DNA of 5,432 nucleotides from Victivallis vadensis. Lineage in GTDB: Bacteria; Verrucomicrobiota; Lentisphaeria; Victivallales; GWF2-50-93. The stretch is from the NCBI GenBank assembly GCA_020718525.1, contig DYRX01000280.1, positions 1 to 5,432 of the forward strand, written 5' to 3'. Shown one piece after another: positions 1 to 5,432 of the stretch. The position numbers and the translations under genes are program-made. The notes beneath the pieces were generated by a model. It searched no databases. It was not told the DNA's origin and was given only the letters and a program-made list of their open reading frames with translations. Within the stretch, counting starts at the first letter, position 1. Each line of letters starts with the position of its first letter.

Positions 1-1
1 T

Positions 2-2125
2 AGCTACGTTCAGGCCGGAGTCGAACGTTCTCAGGCGCAGTCATTTGTCTCTCCTGACACATCATCATATCATTATGAGCTGGCCGAGCAATACAAAATT
101 GGAGGGGATCTGCTTAAAGCTCTGGATTCCTTTTCCGAGGGCATGTCAATAGCAGAAAAAGACAAGAACGAGAGTCCTTGGCGCTTCTATCTGGCGGCAT
201 CAGAGATTCTTCGCTCACAGAAGAGATTGGCGGAAGATGCCGACTTATGGACCCGTGCCATCAAGAATGGCAGGACAGGACTTAACGCCAATACGGCAAA
301 GATAAGACTTGCCGAATCATTGATCTCGAACGGAAAAAATGAGGATGCACGGAAGATCCTTGATTCAGTGGATCTATTCTCCTATGAACTTGGAATGCTG
401 TATGAAAAAATCGGTGAATGCGAAAAGGCGATCAAGACATACACTGGATCCATTGATACTTTTGCATCATATTCCGCACTCATCCGCATCTTCAGCCAAA
501 TAAAAGGCAAGGGAAAGTCAGATTTGGCAGACTCCCTAAGCTCAGTTATGGCAACAGCACGCCCTAGACAGACCATAAGGCTGGTCGAAGAGATGAAACA
601 TGAGAATTTAGGCGCAGGCTTGCTTCTAAATGCCGCCCGCGCGGCAGAGACATTAAGAGATGACGATCTCCAGGAGAGTTTTCTCTCCCTCTCTGCATCT
701 TCCCAAGCAAGCAATTCAGATAAGCTGATTGCGCTTGAAAAGCTGGCTTTTATTGAGAGAAGTCGCGGGAATTATGAAAAAGCAATTGAACTGATAGACA
801 AGGCTCTTTCATTGAAATTGGACGACAAGGATTCAAAGCTAAGTTTGGATAAATTGAAGGGACTCAAGGAATTATTCAAGAATTCCCAGCCCCCAAGCAG
901 GAAAACTACAGCAGGAGAACCTGTCAAACGGGGGCTTTCGAGAGACTACAAGGCTGGTAACGTCAATATAAGGCTATATGAGAATGGCATTGTCGCACTA
1001 ATGGACGGGGACAATGTGAAGTGGGAATACGACATGGGAACACGGGAGCCTTATTCTTCAAGTCCCTCCCGTTCAAGCAAGCTTGCTCCCGCTATTCTGG
1101 CCGGCGGAAGCGTCTATTTTACCAGGGATCTTGATGTCCTTGCGACAACACTGTCCATTGCCGGGGGAATCCTTTACATTTCCGACATACGCGAGGGGAT
1201 ACTGCATGCGATCGATCTGGAAAGCGGGAAAACACGGTGGAAACATGCAGACTGGTCTTGGATATCCAAGGTATTCCCGACGGCTTCCGGGGTATATGTA
1301 GGAAACTCGATGGGTGATTTAAGCGTGCTGTCCCTGGAGGACGGACGCATCTTGAAATATGTGCCGCATCCTTCTGAGCTTGAGACAAGGAACCAGGAAC
1401 TACTGCCTTCAATGTCTTTCTCCGAAGACAAGGGGCTCTACACCTTCAACTGGCTCGTACAGGCAAATGATCGTCCGACAAATATCGCATCTTATTCAAT
1501 ATCCCTTCCAAACTATGAAGTGGCGCTGGTGAAAAAAGAAGCCCCTCCTAGGTCGAGTACAGACACAAGAGATAAGAAGCCGCTAAAACAAGCTCAAGTC
1601 AAATCGGAGCTGGACAAGGCGCTCGATGAGGCAGTCTCCGACTTCCTGAAATCAGATCCCTATCATGGCCCACTGATTGACAAAGAAATAAGGATCTTCG
1701 AAGAAACTAAAGATATCTTCTCAAAATGCCTGAAAAATGATCCCGATGCCAAAAAAGAACTTGAAAAGGCGCTCACCTTTGAAAAATACTCCTTGCTACA
1801 CGGCTTGATAGCCGCCGGACTGGTCGGACGCCTCTCCCCCGATAAATCCTACTCCGCAATTCTTGTGAAAATGATTCCAGAAACAAATTCATTCGAGGCG
1901 AAATACATATATGGCAAGGCTCTTGCCCGAATAGGAGATCCATCTGCAATTCCCGCGCTATTCCCATGGCTGCTTGATGATTTCAATCAAAGCAGTCCTG
2001 AGGAGGCGGCGCCGGTAGTAGAGGCATTGGAGGCACTGAGCGGCAAATCTTTCGGACCATTGAGAGCGGCCTGGGAGAACTGGTGGGCAGGTTCCGCCAA
2101 GACCTCTTCGATCCCGCAGGACTGA
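2..2125 (+). CDS. TPR / PQQ-propeller / HEAT-repeat protein, 5' end outside the window
   Basis: The frame is open from base 2 with no stop before the TGA at 2123-2125, so the gene begins left of the window. The ATG at 143 is internal, because TPR-like helices (YHYELAEQYKIGGDLLKAL, about bases 68-124) precede it. About 707 residues are visible. Counting from the Met at 143, residues 1-245 are TPR-like helical pairs (for example LAFIERSRGNYEKAIELIDK, 201-220). Residues 264-460 form PQQ-type propeller blades with the signatures DGDNVKWEY, HAIDLESGKTRWKH and VLSLEDGRILKY. Residues 461-490 are a charged linker. Residues 540-650 are HEAT-like helices (LARIGDPSAIPAL) closing with LSGKSFG...W..WW, a tail common in planctomycete and verrucomicrobial HEAT proteins. 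No catalytic motif is visible, so a scaffolding or interaction role is inferred. Only about four propeller blades can be counted, fewer than the usual seven or eight. The domain calls are solid; the function is unknown. Confidence 0.85.
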   Translation, partial: SYVQAGVERSQAQSFVSPDTSSYHYELAEQYKIGGDLLKALDSFSEGMSIAEKDKNESPWRFYLAASEILRSQKRLAEDADLWTRAIKNGRTGLNANTAKIRLAESLISNGKNEDARKILDSVDLFSYELGMLYEKIGECEKAIKTYTGSIDTFASYSALIRIFSQIKGKGKSDLADSLSSVMATARPRQTIRLVEEMKHENLGAGLLLNAARAAETLRDDDLQESFLSLSASSQASNSDKLIALEKLAFIERSRGNYEKAIELIDKALSLKLDDKDSKLSLDKLKGLKELFKNSQPPSRKTTAGEPVKRGLSRDYKAGNVNIRLYENGIVALMDGDNVKWEYDMGTREPYSSSPSRSSKLAPAILAGGSVYFTRDLDVLATTLSIAGGILYISDIREGILHAIDLESGKTRWKHADWSWISKVFPTASGVYVGNSMGDLSVLSLEDGRILKYVPHPSELETRNQELLPSMSFSEDKGLYTFNWLVQANDRPTNIASYSISLPNYEVALVKKEAPPRSSTDTRDKKPLKQAQVKSELDKALDEAVSDFLKSDPYHGPLIDKEIRIFEETKDIFSKCLKNDPDAKKELEKALTFEKYSLLHGLIAAGLVGRLSPDKSYSAILVKMIPETNSFEAKYIYGKALARIGDPSAIPALFPWLLDDFNQSSPEEAAPVVEALEALSGKSFGPLRAAWENWWAGSAKTSSIPQD

Positions 2126-2140
2126 AGAGCGAATTTGGAT

Positions 2141-2256
2141 TTGCCCGTCAATCTGTGCCCAACTATAGTTTTTCATGGTATAGTTTTTCAGCAAAATAAT
2201 GAAATTCTTTATCTGAAAAACTATAACAGATAAAGAGACCGCTTCTTGACGGGCAA
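2141..2256. repeat. Nested inverted-repeat element in the intergenic gap
   Basis: The ends are perfect 11-bp inverted repeats, TTGCCCGTCAA (2141-2151) and TTGACGGGCAA (2246-2256). Inside lies a perfect 13-bp inverted pair, TATAGTTTTTCAG (2179-2191) and CTGAAAAACTATA (2213-2225). A further direct copy of the 12-mer TATAGTTTTTCA sits at 2164-2175. The 11-mer is itself nearly palindromic (TTG.C.G.CAA), as protein-binding sites often are. The element starts 15 bp after the stop of the repeat-protein gene. I see no target-site duplication and no coding capacity. It could be a MITE or REP-like element, a folded 3' untranslated region, or an operator cluster; the sequence alone does not decide. Confidence 0.6.
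2206..2236. repeat. 10-bp hairpin competing with the 13-bp hairpin
   Basis: TCTTTATCTG (2206-2215) is perfectly complementary to CAGATAAAGA (2227-2236) around an 11-nt loop. Bases 2213-2215 are also part of the right arm of the 13-bp stem 2179-2191/2213-2225. That whole right arm lies either in this hairpin's stem or in its loop, so the two structures cannot form together. Neither is followed directly by a T-run, so neither is a standard intrinsic terminator. Confidence 0.5.
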
Positions 2257-2312
2257 TAACTCGGTACTCTTGAGATCCAATCAATAAAGTTGTTTTTTTT
2301 CCCTTCTTGGGA

Positions 2313-2342
2313 TTGATATTTTCTCAAATTGTCCAAAATTAT
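2313..2342 (+). promoter_or_regulatory. Possible sigma-70-type promoter for the cyclophilin-DUF58 pair
   Basis: TTGATA (2313-2318, five of six matches to TTGACA) is followed after 18 nt by AATTAT (2337-2342, four of six matches to TATAAT). A T8 tract at 2293-2300 lies just upstream. The gap of 268 bp before the cyclophilin start is large enough for a separate promoter. The -10 match is poor and the region is AT-rich, so this is only a candidate. Confidence 0.25.
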
Positions 2343-2379
2343 AGACTTGCCGATTGGTACAAGTTTATCATTGCTTAAT

Positions 2380-2385
2380 AAGGGA
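2380..2385 (+). promoter_or_regulatory. Ribosome binding site for the long (exported) cyclophilin
   Basis: AAGGGA lies about 8-9 nt before the ATG at 2394. It is a moderate Shine-Dalgarno match at normal distance and supports this start, which places a signal sequence at the N-terminus. Confidence 0.55.
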
Positions 2386-2393
2386 AAAGAACA

Positions 2394-3125
2394 ATGAAAA
2401 TTCGCAGGATTTTTGCTTCTGTGCTGGTTCTTTCAATTGCGCTGAGTTCTGCTCTGCTCGGAGACGAATCCGCCCCGGTAAAAGAAGGGGATGTGCAGAA
2501 AAAACAAGATCCTTCCGCCGCAGTCAATGCGGTTCTGGAGGAGAAAAAGGAAAAAAACGAGGAGAAGACGATGGATGAGAAGAAACTGCCCGAAGGTATT
2601 TATGCCGAAATCGAAACCAGCAAGGGACTGATTGTCGCGGAGCTTTTCTACAAGAAAGTTCCAATGACGGTCTGCAATTTTGCAGGACTTGCTGAAGGGA
2701 AGATCAATTCCGTGAAAAACAATGCGCCTTTCTACGACGGGCTCGCCTTTCACAGAGTGATCAAGGATTTCATGATACAGGGAGGAGATCCCAAGGGCAA
2801 CGGAACAGGCGGTCCCGGCTACAAGTTCGAAGACGAATTTGACAAATCCCTTGTTCACGACAGCCCGGGCGTTCTTTCAATGGCAAACGCGGGCAGAGGC
2901 ACGAACGGAAGCCAGTTTTTCATAACACATGTTCCGACGCCGTGGCTCGACGGAAAGCACAGCGTATTCGGAAAAGTCGTCTCAGGAATGGATGTGGTCA
3001 ACAGCATTGCCCAGGGGGATAAAATAATCTCCGTGAAAATCCTCAGAATCGGCAATGATGCGAAGGAATTTAAAACGGATCAGGCGCATTTCGACGAATT
3101 GAGAAAAAGCAATATGTCAAAATGA
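2394..3125 (+). CDS. Cyclophilin-type peptidyl-prolyl cis-trans isomerase with N-terminal export signal
   Basis: This protein catalyses cis-trans isomerisation of Xaa-Pro bonds during protein folding. Of 243 residues, 1-22 look like a signal peptide or anchor: basic MKIRR, then a hydrophobic stretch to ALLG. Residues 25-65 are a Lys/Glu-rich linker and about 68-222 are the cyclophilin domain. The active-site set is intact by comparison with human CypA: FHR (119-121, with the catalytic Arg121), FMIQGGDP (126-133), NGSQFFIT (171-178) and WLDGKHSVFG (184-193). The family is certain; export is inferred from the N-terminus, so a periplasmic or membrane-anchored location is likely. There is no lipobox Cys. 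A second in-frame ATG at 2571 with a better Shine-Dalgarno sequence would give a 184-residue form lacking the signal. The stop overlaps the start of the DUF58 gene. Similar proteins are often named PpiA or PpiB, but the sequence does not settle which symbol applies. Confidence 0.95.
   Translation: MKIRRIFASVLVLSIALSSALLGDESAPVKEGDVQKKQDPSAAVNAVLEEKKEKNEEKTMDEKKLPEGIYAEIETSKGLIVAELFYKKVPMTVCNFAGLAEGKINSVKNNAPFYDGLAFHRVIKDFMIQGGDPKGNGTGGPGYKFEDEFDKSLVHDSPGVLSMANAGRGTNGSQFFITHVPTPWLDGKHSVFGKVVSGMDVVNSIAQGDKIISVKILRIGNDAKEFKTDQAHFDELRKSNMSK
2560..2564 (+). promoter_or_regulatory. Internal Shine-Dalgarno before an in-frame second start of the cyclophilin
   Basis: AGGAG is followed, six nt later, by an in-frame ATG at 2571. 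This is a closer match at a better distance than the site serving the ATG at 2394. Initiation here would yield a 184-residue protein beginning MDEKKLPEGIYAEI, which is the whole isomerase domain without signal peptide or linker. The surrounding codons are Lys/Glu-rich (GAG and AAG), which can create such a sequence by chance, so use of the site is not proven. Confidence 0.4.
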
Positions 3126-3997
3126 GCAATGCTCTTGCCGACGATCCGCTCGCATTCGGAAGGGCTTTGGCGGCATCTTTTTCCCTCTCCCCGCTTAAAA
3201 AGGTTTCGTCTGGCTCCGCAGGCGAACTGCTTGGGGCGTCAGTCGGATCCTCGCTTGAATTTCAGGACTACCGCGGATATCAGCCCGGAGACGACATCAG
3301 AAGGCTGGACTGGAAGGCGTACGCCAGGAGCGACAAGCTGACTTTGCGCCTCTACCGGGAGGAAATTCAGCCTAGGACGGACTTGATCTGCGATCTTTCC
3401 GATTCGATGAAGTATCCGCATATTGTCAAGGCGCATGCCGCTTTGGCAGTGTCCGCCGCGCTCTTGGACGCCTCGATGAGATCCTCCTGCGCCAGCGCTT
3501 GGTGGTCTTTCGGAAACGGTGCAAAGAACATCTTCAGGCTTTCCAATATTTTCCCCGACGTTTCAGCTCCAGACTTTGGAGGCTCCAGCCCGATAGGTGA
3601 CGATTTCGCAAAAATCGAGAATTCCCTCGGGAAAAAGGGAATCCGCATCATTGTGAGCGACTTTCTATGGGAAATTCCTGCCTCCGACCTGATCCGGCGC
3701 TTTGCACGGAACTGCTCGACACTTTTGCTCATAAGCGTCCTTTCGAAGGAGGAGATTGAACCGCCAGTTTATGGAACAAGCTCTCTCCTCGACTCGGAAA
3801 CTTCTTCGATGCGCCTTGATCTGGACATCACCGAAGCTCATAGAAAACGCTACATGGAAAGACTCAGACGCCACTTGGAAATGTGGAAGGACGCGTCCAT
3901 CGCCCATGGCTCTGTATTCTGCCAAATTCTGGCAGAAGATCTTGCGGAAGGCGACTGTTCTTCCCTAAGCGATGCCGGCATAATCGAGTTTTTCTAG
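3122..3997 (+). CDS. DUF58 / von Willebrand A-like protein
   Basis: This is a 291-residue protein, the usual size of the short, soluble DUF58 form without the two N-terminal membrane segments. The defining block at residues 46-81 is clear: EFQDYRGYQPGDDIRRLDW, then KAYARSDKL and RLYREE. A VWA-like metal-site motif follows at 91-96 (DLSDSM, matching DxSxS), then IIVSDF at 176-181 and a C-terminal block LLDSETSS (222-229), also typical of the family. DUF58 genes commonly sit beside a MoxR-type AAA+ ATPase and VWA/Bat genes, and are thought to act with it as a chaperone-like system. Neither partner is in this window. The ATG overlaps the cyclophilin TGA (ATGA) and has no good Shine-Dalgarno, so translational coupling to the upstream gene is likely. 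No signal peptide is visible, so it is probably cytoplasmic. Its molecular role is not known. Confidence 0.92.
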   Translation: MSNALADDPLAFGRALAASFSLSPLKKVSSGSAGELLGASVGSSLEFQDYRGYQPGDDIRRLDWKAYARSDKLTLRLYREEIQPRTDLICDLSDSMKYPHIVKAHAALAVSAALLDASMRSSCASAWWSFGNGAKNIFRLSNIFPDVSAPDFGGSSPIGDDFAKIENSLGKKGIRIIVSDFLWEIPASDLIRRFARNCSTLLLISVLSKEEIEPPVYGTSSLLDSETSSMRLDLDITEAHRKRYMERLRRHLEMWKDASIAHGSVFCQILAEDLAEGDCSSLSDAGIIEFF

Positions 3998-4045
3998 GGA
4001 CGAATGGGCTGTCGCAAAATAACTTTGCCATTTGCCGGAACAAAT

Positions 4046-4075
4046 TAAAAAAACGAATGCAAGTCTCAAAATTCG
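4046..4075 (-). terminator. Weak possible terminator of the C45 hydrolase gene
   Basis: Read on the minus strand, CGAAT (4075-4071) and ATTCG (4058-4054) can form a 5-bp stem around a 12-nt loop that contains the stop codon. A run of seven T follows (4053-4047). The tail is good but the stem is short and AT-rich. The 68-bp gap between the two convergent genes has no stronger candidate on either strand. Confidence 0.25.
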
Positions 4076-5202
4076 CCCGGATCTGAGTGGAAAAGCTCGA
4101 ACTCCCTGTATTTCCCGCAGGCGGCGGGAATATCGCCGCATGCTATTAGAAAGGAGTTGTCCTTGAAATTCCAGATCAGGCTGTAGATGTTGCACTCCAG
4201 AAGCACCTGCGGATCCCTTAGCGTCTCAATGATCGTATCTACGCTTCTCGCATTCTTTTCCCTTGCAATCTTGTCAACGGCGCAAGTCGCCATTGATCTC
4301 CCATGCCAGGGTGAATTGTCTGCTGTGAGAATTCCGCCAGACATATCGCGCCTGCATATGCCTAATCCCATATCTCTTTCGAATACCGCTGATTTGCATG
4401 AACCCGCATCTGCCAAGCCAATCGAGAAAGGCATCCCTTCCGGAAGGCTCATGATTTCAGCTTCAGCCTCTTCAAAGCTCGAGCAGGTTTCGGCTATGTC
4501 CCTCATCTTGATGAATATCGGCATCTTTGACTTGCCGTCAGAGTTGCCGAGCTGGTTGAAACTGAGGGAAATGCCTTTTTCATTTATGATGTCAAGCGCG
4601 CCAAGCATCCCCGGGAATATGACTGAGACTGTCCTGAAGCGGTCCCGGTCCGGATTGCGCCGCAGGACTGTCACCATGAGATTTCCGAATCCGCCAAGAT
4701 TGTCCCAGTCCATGTTGTGCGCATGCAGCATCTTGCCATTTTCTGAAGATATGATCTGTCTGCATGCCGCCGTGTTCAACCCGAGATCAAGGAAGCAGTT
4801 GCCGATCAGAAGCGCGTCAAGGTCTGTGCCGGACGCCCTTGCAATGGCTTCAAGCTCTTCTGTCCAGGCAGGATCTATTTCTGAAAAGAGACGCTTCGAT
4901 TTTCCCGCGCACGAATCAAATTTATTCTGGTCGCCCGAGCAGAGAATTCTTTTCACATATATCTGGGAAAGAATTTTTATCGAATATTTAAGACTGTTTC
5001 CGTACTCAGTTCCCATTTCTGCCGCAGAGCCCTTCAGCTCCAGCTCAGTCGGAAATGAGATGCCCATGCAAGTCCAGACAAGTCTTCTGACGCAGTCCTT
5101 CCCGCCAGGAATAAAGTTGACGGCTACTATAGAAGCGAGCACAAGCAGAAGGACGCGGATGCGGACTTTACGGATCAACGGCTTGTTTTGAAAAAATTTC
5201 AT
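4066..5202 (-). CDS. Membrane-anchored C45-type cysteine Ntn-hydrolase (acyltransferase / amide hydrolase)
   Basis: With the ATG at 5202 the protein has 378 residues. Residues 1-32 are a basic start (MKFFQNKPLIRKVRIR) and one hydrophobic segment (VLLLVLASIVAVNFI), indicating a signal anchor with the enzyme outside the cytoplasm. The domain matches the C45 / acyl-CoA:6-aminopenicillanate acyltransferase and choloylglycine-hydrolase style. It has LKGSAAEMGTEYG (56-68), EELEAIARASGTDLDALL (115-132), TAAC (144-147), NGKMLHAHNMDWD (155-167) and NEKGISLSFN (207-216). Cys147 is the expected N-terminal nucleophile after self-cleavage at Ala146-Cys147. Asn163, Asp165 and Asn296 (TADNSPW) are likely active-site residues. 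The substrate is unknown; amide bonds of acylated amines are typical for the superfamily. An upstream TTG at 5253 would add 17 hydrophilic residues before the basic stretch; I prefer the ATG because it gives a normal signal-anchor N-terminus. The gene is convergent with the DUF58 gene. Confidence 0.85.
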   Translation of the reverse strand: MKFFQNKPLIRKVRIRVLLLVLASIVAVNFIPGGKDCVRRLVWTCMGISFPTELELKGSAAEMGTEYGNSLKYSIKILSQIYVKRILCSGDQNKFDSCAGKSKRLFSEIDPAWTEELEAIARASGTDLDALLIGNCFLDLGLNTAACRQIISSENGKMLHAHNMDWDNLGGFGNLMVTVLRRNPDRDRFRTVSVIFPGMLGALDIINEKGISLSFNQLGNSDGKSKMPIFIKMRDIAETCSSFEEAEAEIMSLPEGMPFSIGLADAGSCKSAVFERDMGLGICRRDMSGGILTADNSPWHGRSMATCAVDKIAREKNARSVDTIIETLRDPQVLLECNIYSLIWNFKDNSFLIACGDIPAACGKYREFELFHSDPGEF

Positions 5203-5246
5203 CTGCGCACCAGTGCTATCTTGTGACGAGCATATTTCACATGCAT
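5199..5246 (-). other. Possible 15-codon leader ORF upstream of the C45 hydrolase
   Basis: On the minus strand an ATG at 5246 opens a reading frame MHVKYARHKIALVRR. Its TGA overlaps the preferred ATG of the hydrolase as ATGA. AGGA (5257-5254) lies 7 nt before this ATG, a better spacing than anything before the hydrolase ATG, which has only GGTG. If translated, it could couple translation into the hydrolase gene. It is short and could be chance. Confidence 0.25.
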
Positions 5247-5354
5247 TCTCCAATCCTCGCTCGGACGATATTCAAACGGACACCCGGCTCGGAAGAAAAG
5301 ACCCAAAGCATATTTCTGCCAATGCGGAAACCTATACGACAAATGAACTTAAAT

Positions 5355-5388
5355 CAAGGGGGAATCAAGCTTTCGCTCTCCCCCCTTG
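5355..5388. repeat. GC-rich 8-bp inverted repeat upstream of the C45 hydrolase
   Basis: CAAGGGGG (5355-5362) and CCCCCTTG (5381-5388) form a perfect stem around an 18-nt loop, inside which AGC-TTTC-GCT could pair again. No T-run follows on either strand; on the minus strand the stem is followed by ATTTAAGTTCATTTG. It could be a terminator for a gene right of the window, an operator, or a transcript leader structure. The rest of 5254-5432 shows no gene I can support. Confidence 0.4.
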
Positions 5389-5432
5389 GACAAGACAAAT
5401 GCCTTCTTCATTGAAAATTAATCTTGCAAAAA

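Noticed and set aside
143..145. ATG at 143 as the true start of the repeat-protein gene
   Set aside because: The frame is open to the window edge and encodes a TPR-like helix pair before this Met, and there is no good Shine-Dalgarno in front of it.
1958..2284. 108-residue minus-strand frame running over the end of the repeat-protein gene and the inverted repeats
   Set aside because: It is half antisense to a HEAT-coding region and half across the palindromes, with no ribosome site or family signature.
2293..2311. T8 tract followed by CCCTTCTTGGG as a terminator
   Set aside because: No stable stem precedes the T-run, and the CCC/GGG stem lies after it, so the order is wrong for an intrinsic terminator of the upstream gene.
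2433..2858. 141-residue open frame on the minus strand inside the cyclophilin gene
   Set aside because: It lies entirely opposite conserved cyclophilin motifs and shows no domain of its own.
3972..3981. Perfect 10-bp palindrome ATGCCGGCAT near the end of the DUF58 gene
   Set aside because: It is within coding sequence with no loop and no T-run; likely chance or codon-driven.
4187..5191. 334-residue open frame on the plus strand, antisense to the C45 hydrolase
   Set aside because: It is Ser- and Leu-rich with no recognisable domain, while the opposite strand has clear family motifs across the whole length. It is a shadow of that gene's codon pattern.
5347..5411. Short minus-strand frame beginning MKKAFVLSKGG
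   Set aside because: Only about 20 codons, no ribosome binding site, and it is made largely of the inverted repeat.
5223..5414. 63-residue plus-strand frame at the right end
   Set aside because: It has a GTG start with no Shine-Dalgarno, no recognisable motif, and crosses the GC-rich hairpin.

Overview
The window carries one truncated gene and three complete protein-coding genes, with no RNA gene, CRISPR array, integrase or recognisable insertion sequence. Base composition is intermediate (roughly half GC by eye). The gene content suggests a Gram-negative-type bacterium, possibly of the Planctomycetes/Verrucomicrobia/Lentisphaerae group. The grounds are a TPR + PQQ-propeller + HEAT protein ending in a W..WW motif, a secreted or anchored cyclophilin, a DUF58 protein and a membrane-anchored C45-type Ntn-hydrolase. 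This placement is an inference from protein style, not from a marker gene.

Layout: (1) Bases 2-2125, plus strand: the 3' part of a large repeat protein whose start lies left of the window. It has TPR helices, then a short PQQ-type beta-propeller, then C-terminal HEAT-like helices. (2) Bases 2126-2393: a non-coding gap holding a nested inverted-repeat structure (2141-2256), a T8 tract, a possible promoter and the ribosome binding site of the next gene. (3) Bases 2394-3125, plus strand: a cyclophilin-type peptidyl-prolyl isomerase with an export signal and a second, well-placed internal start. (4) Bases 3122-3997, plus strand: a DUF58 / von Willebrand A-like protein whose ATG overlaps the cyclophilin stop as ATGA, so the two form a translationally coupled pair. 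(5) Bases 4066-5202, minus strand and convergent: a C45-family (acyl-CoA:6-APA acyltransferase / choloylglycine hydrolase-like) cysteine Ntn-hydrolase behind an N-terminal membrane anchor. (6) Bases 5203-5432: the leader of that gene, with a possible 15-codon upstream ORF and a GC-rich hairpin.

The genes do not form an obvious single pathway. A common thread is the cell envelope: an exported prolyl isomerase, a hydrolase predicted to face the periplasm, and a protein-interaction scaffold. DUF58 proteins usually work with a MoxR AAA+ ATPase, and none is present here. I see no clear new multi-gene system. The parts most worth a second look are the nested inverted-repeat element at 2141-2256 and the dual-start arrangement of the cyclophilin.
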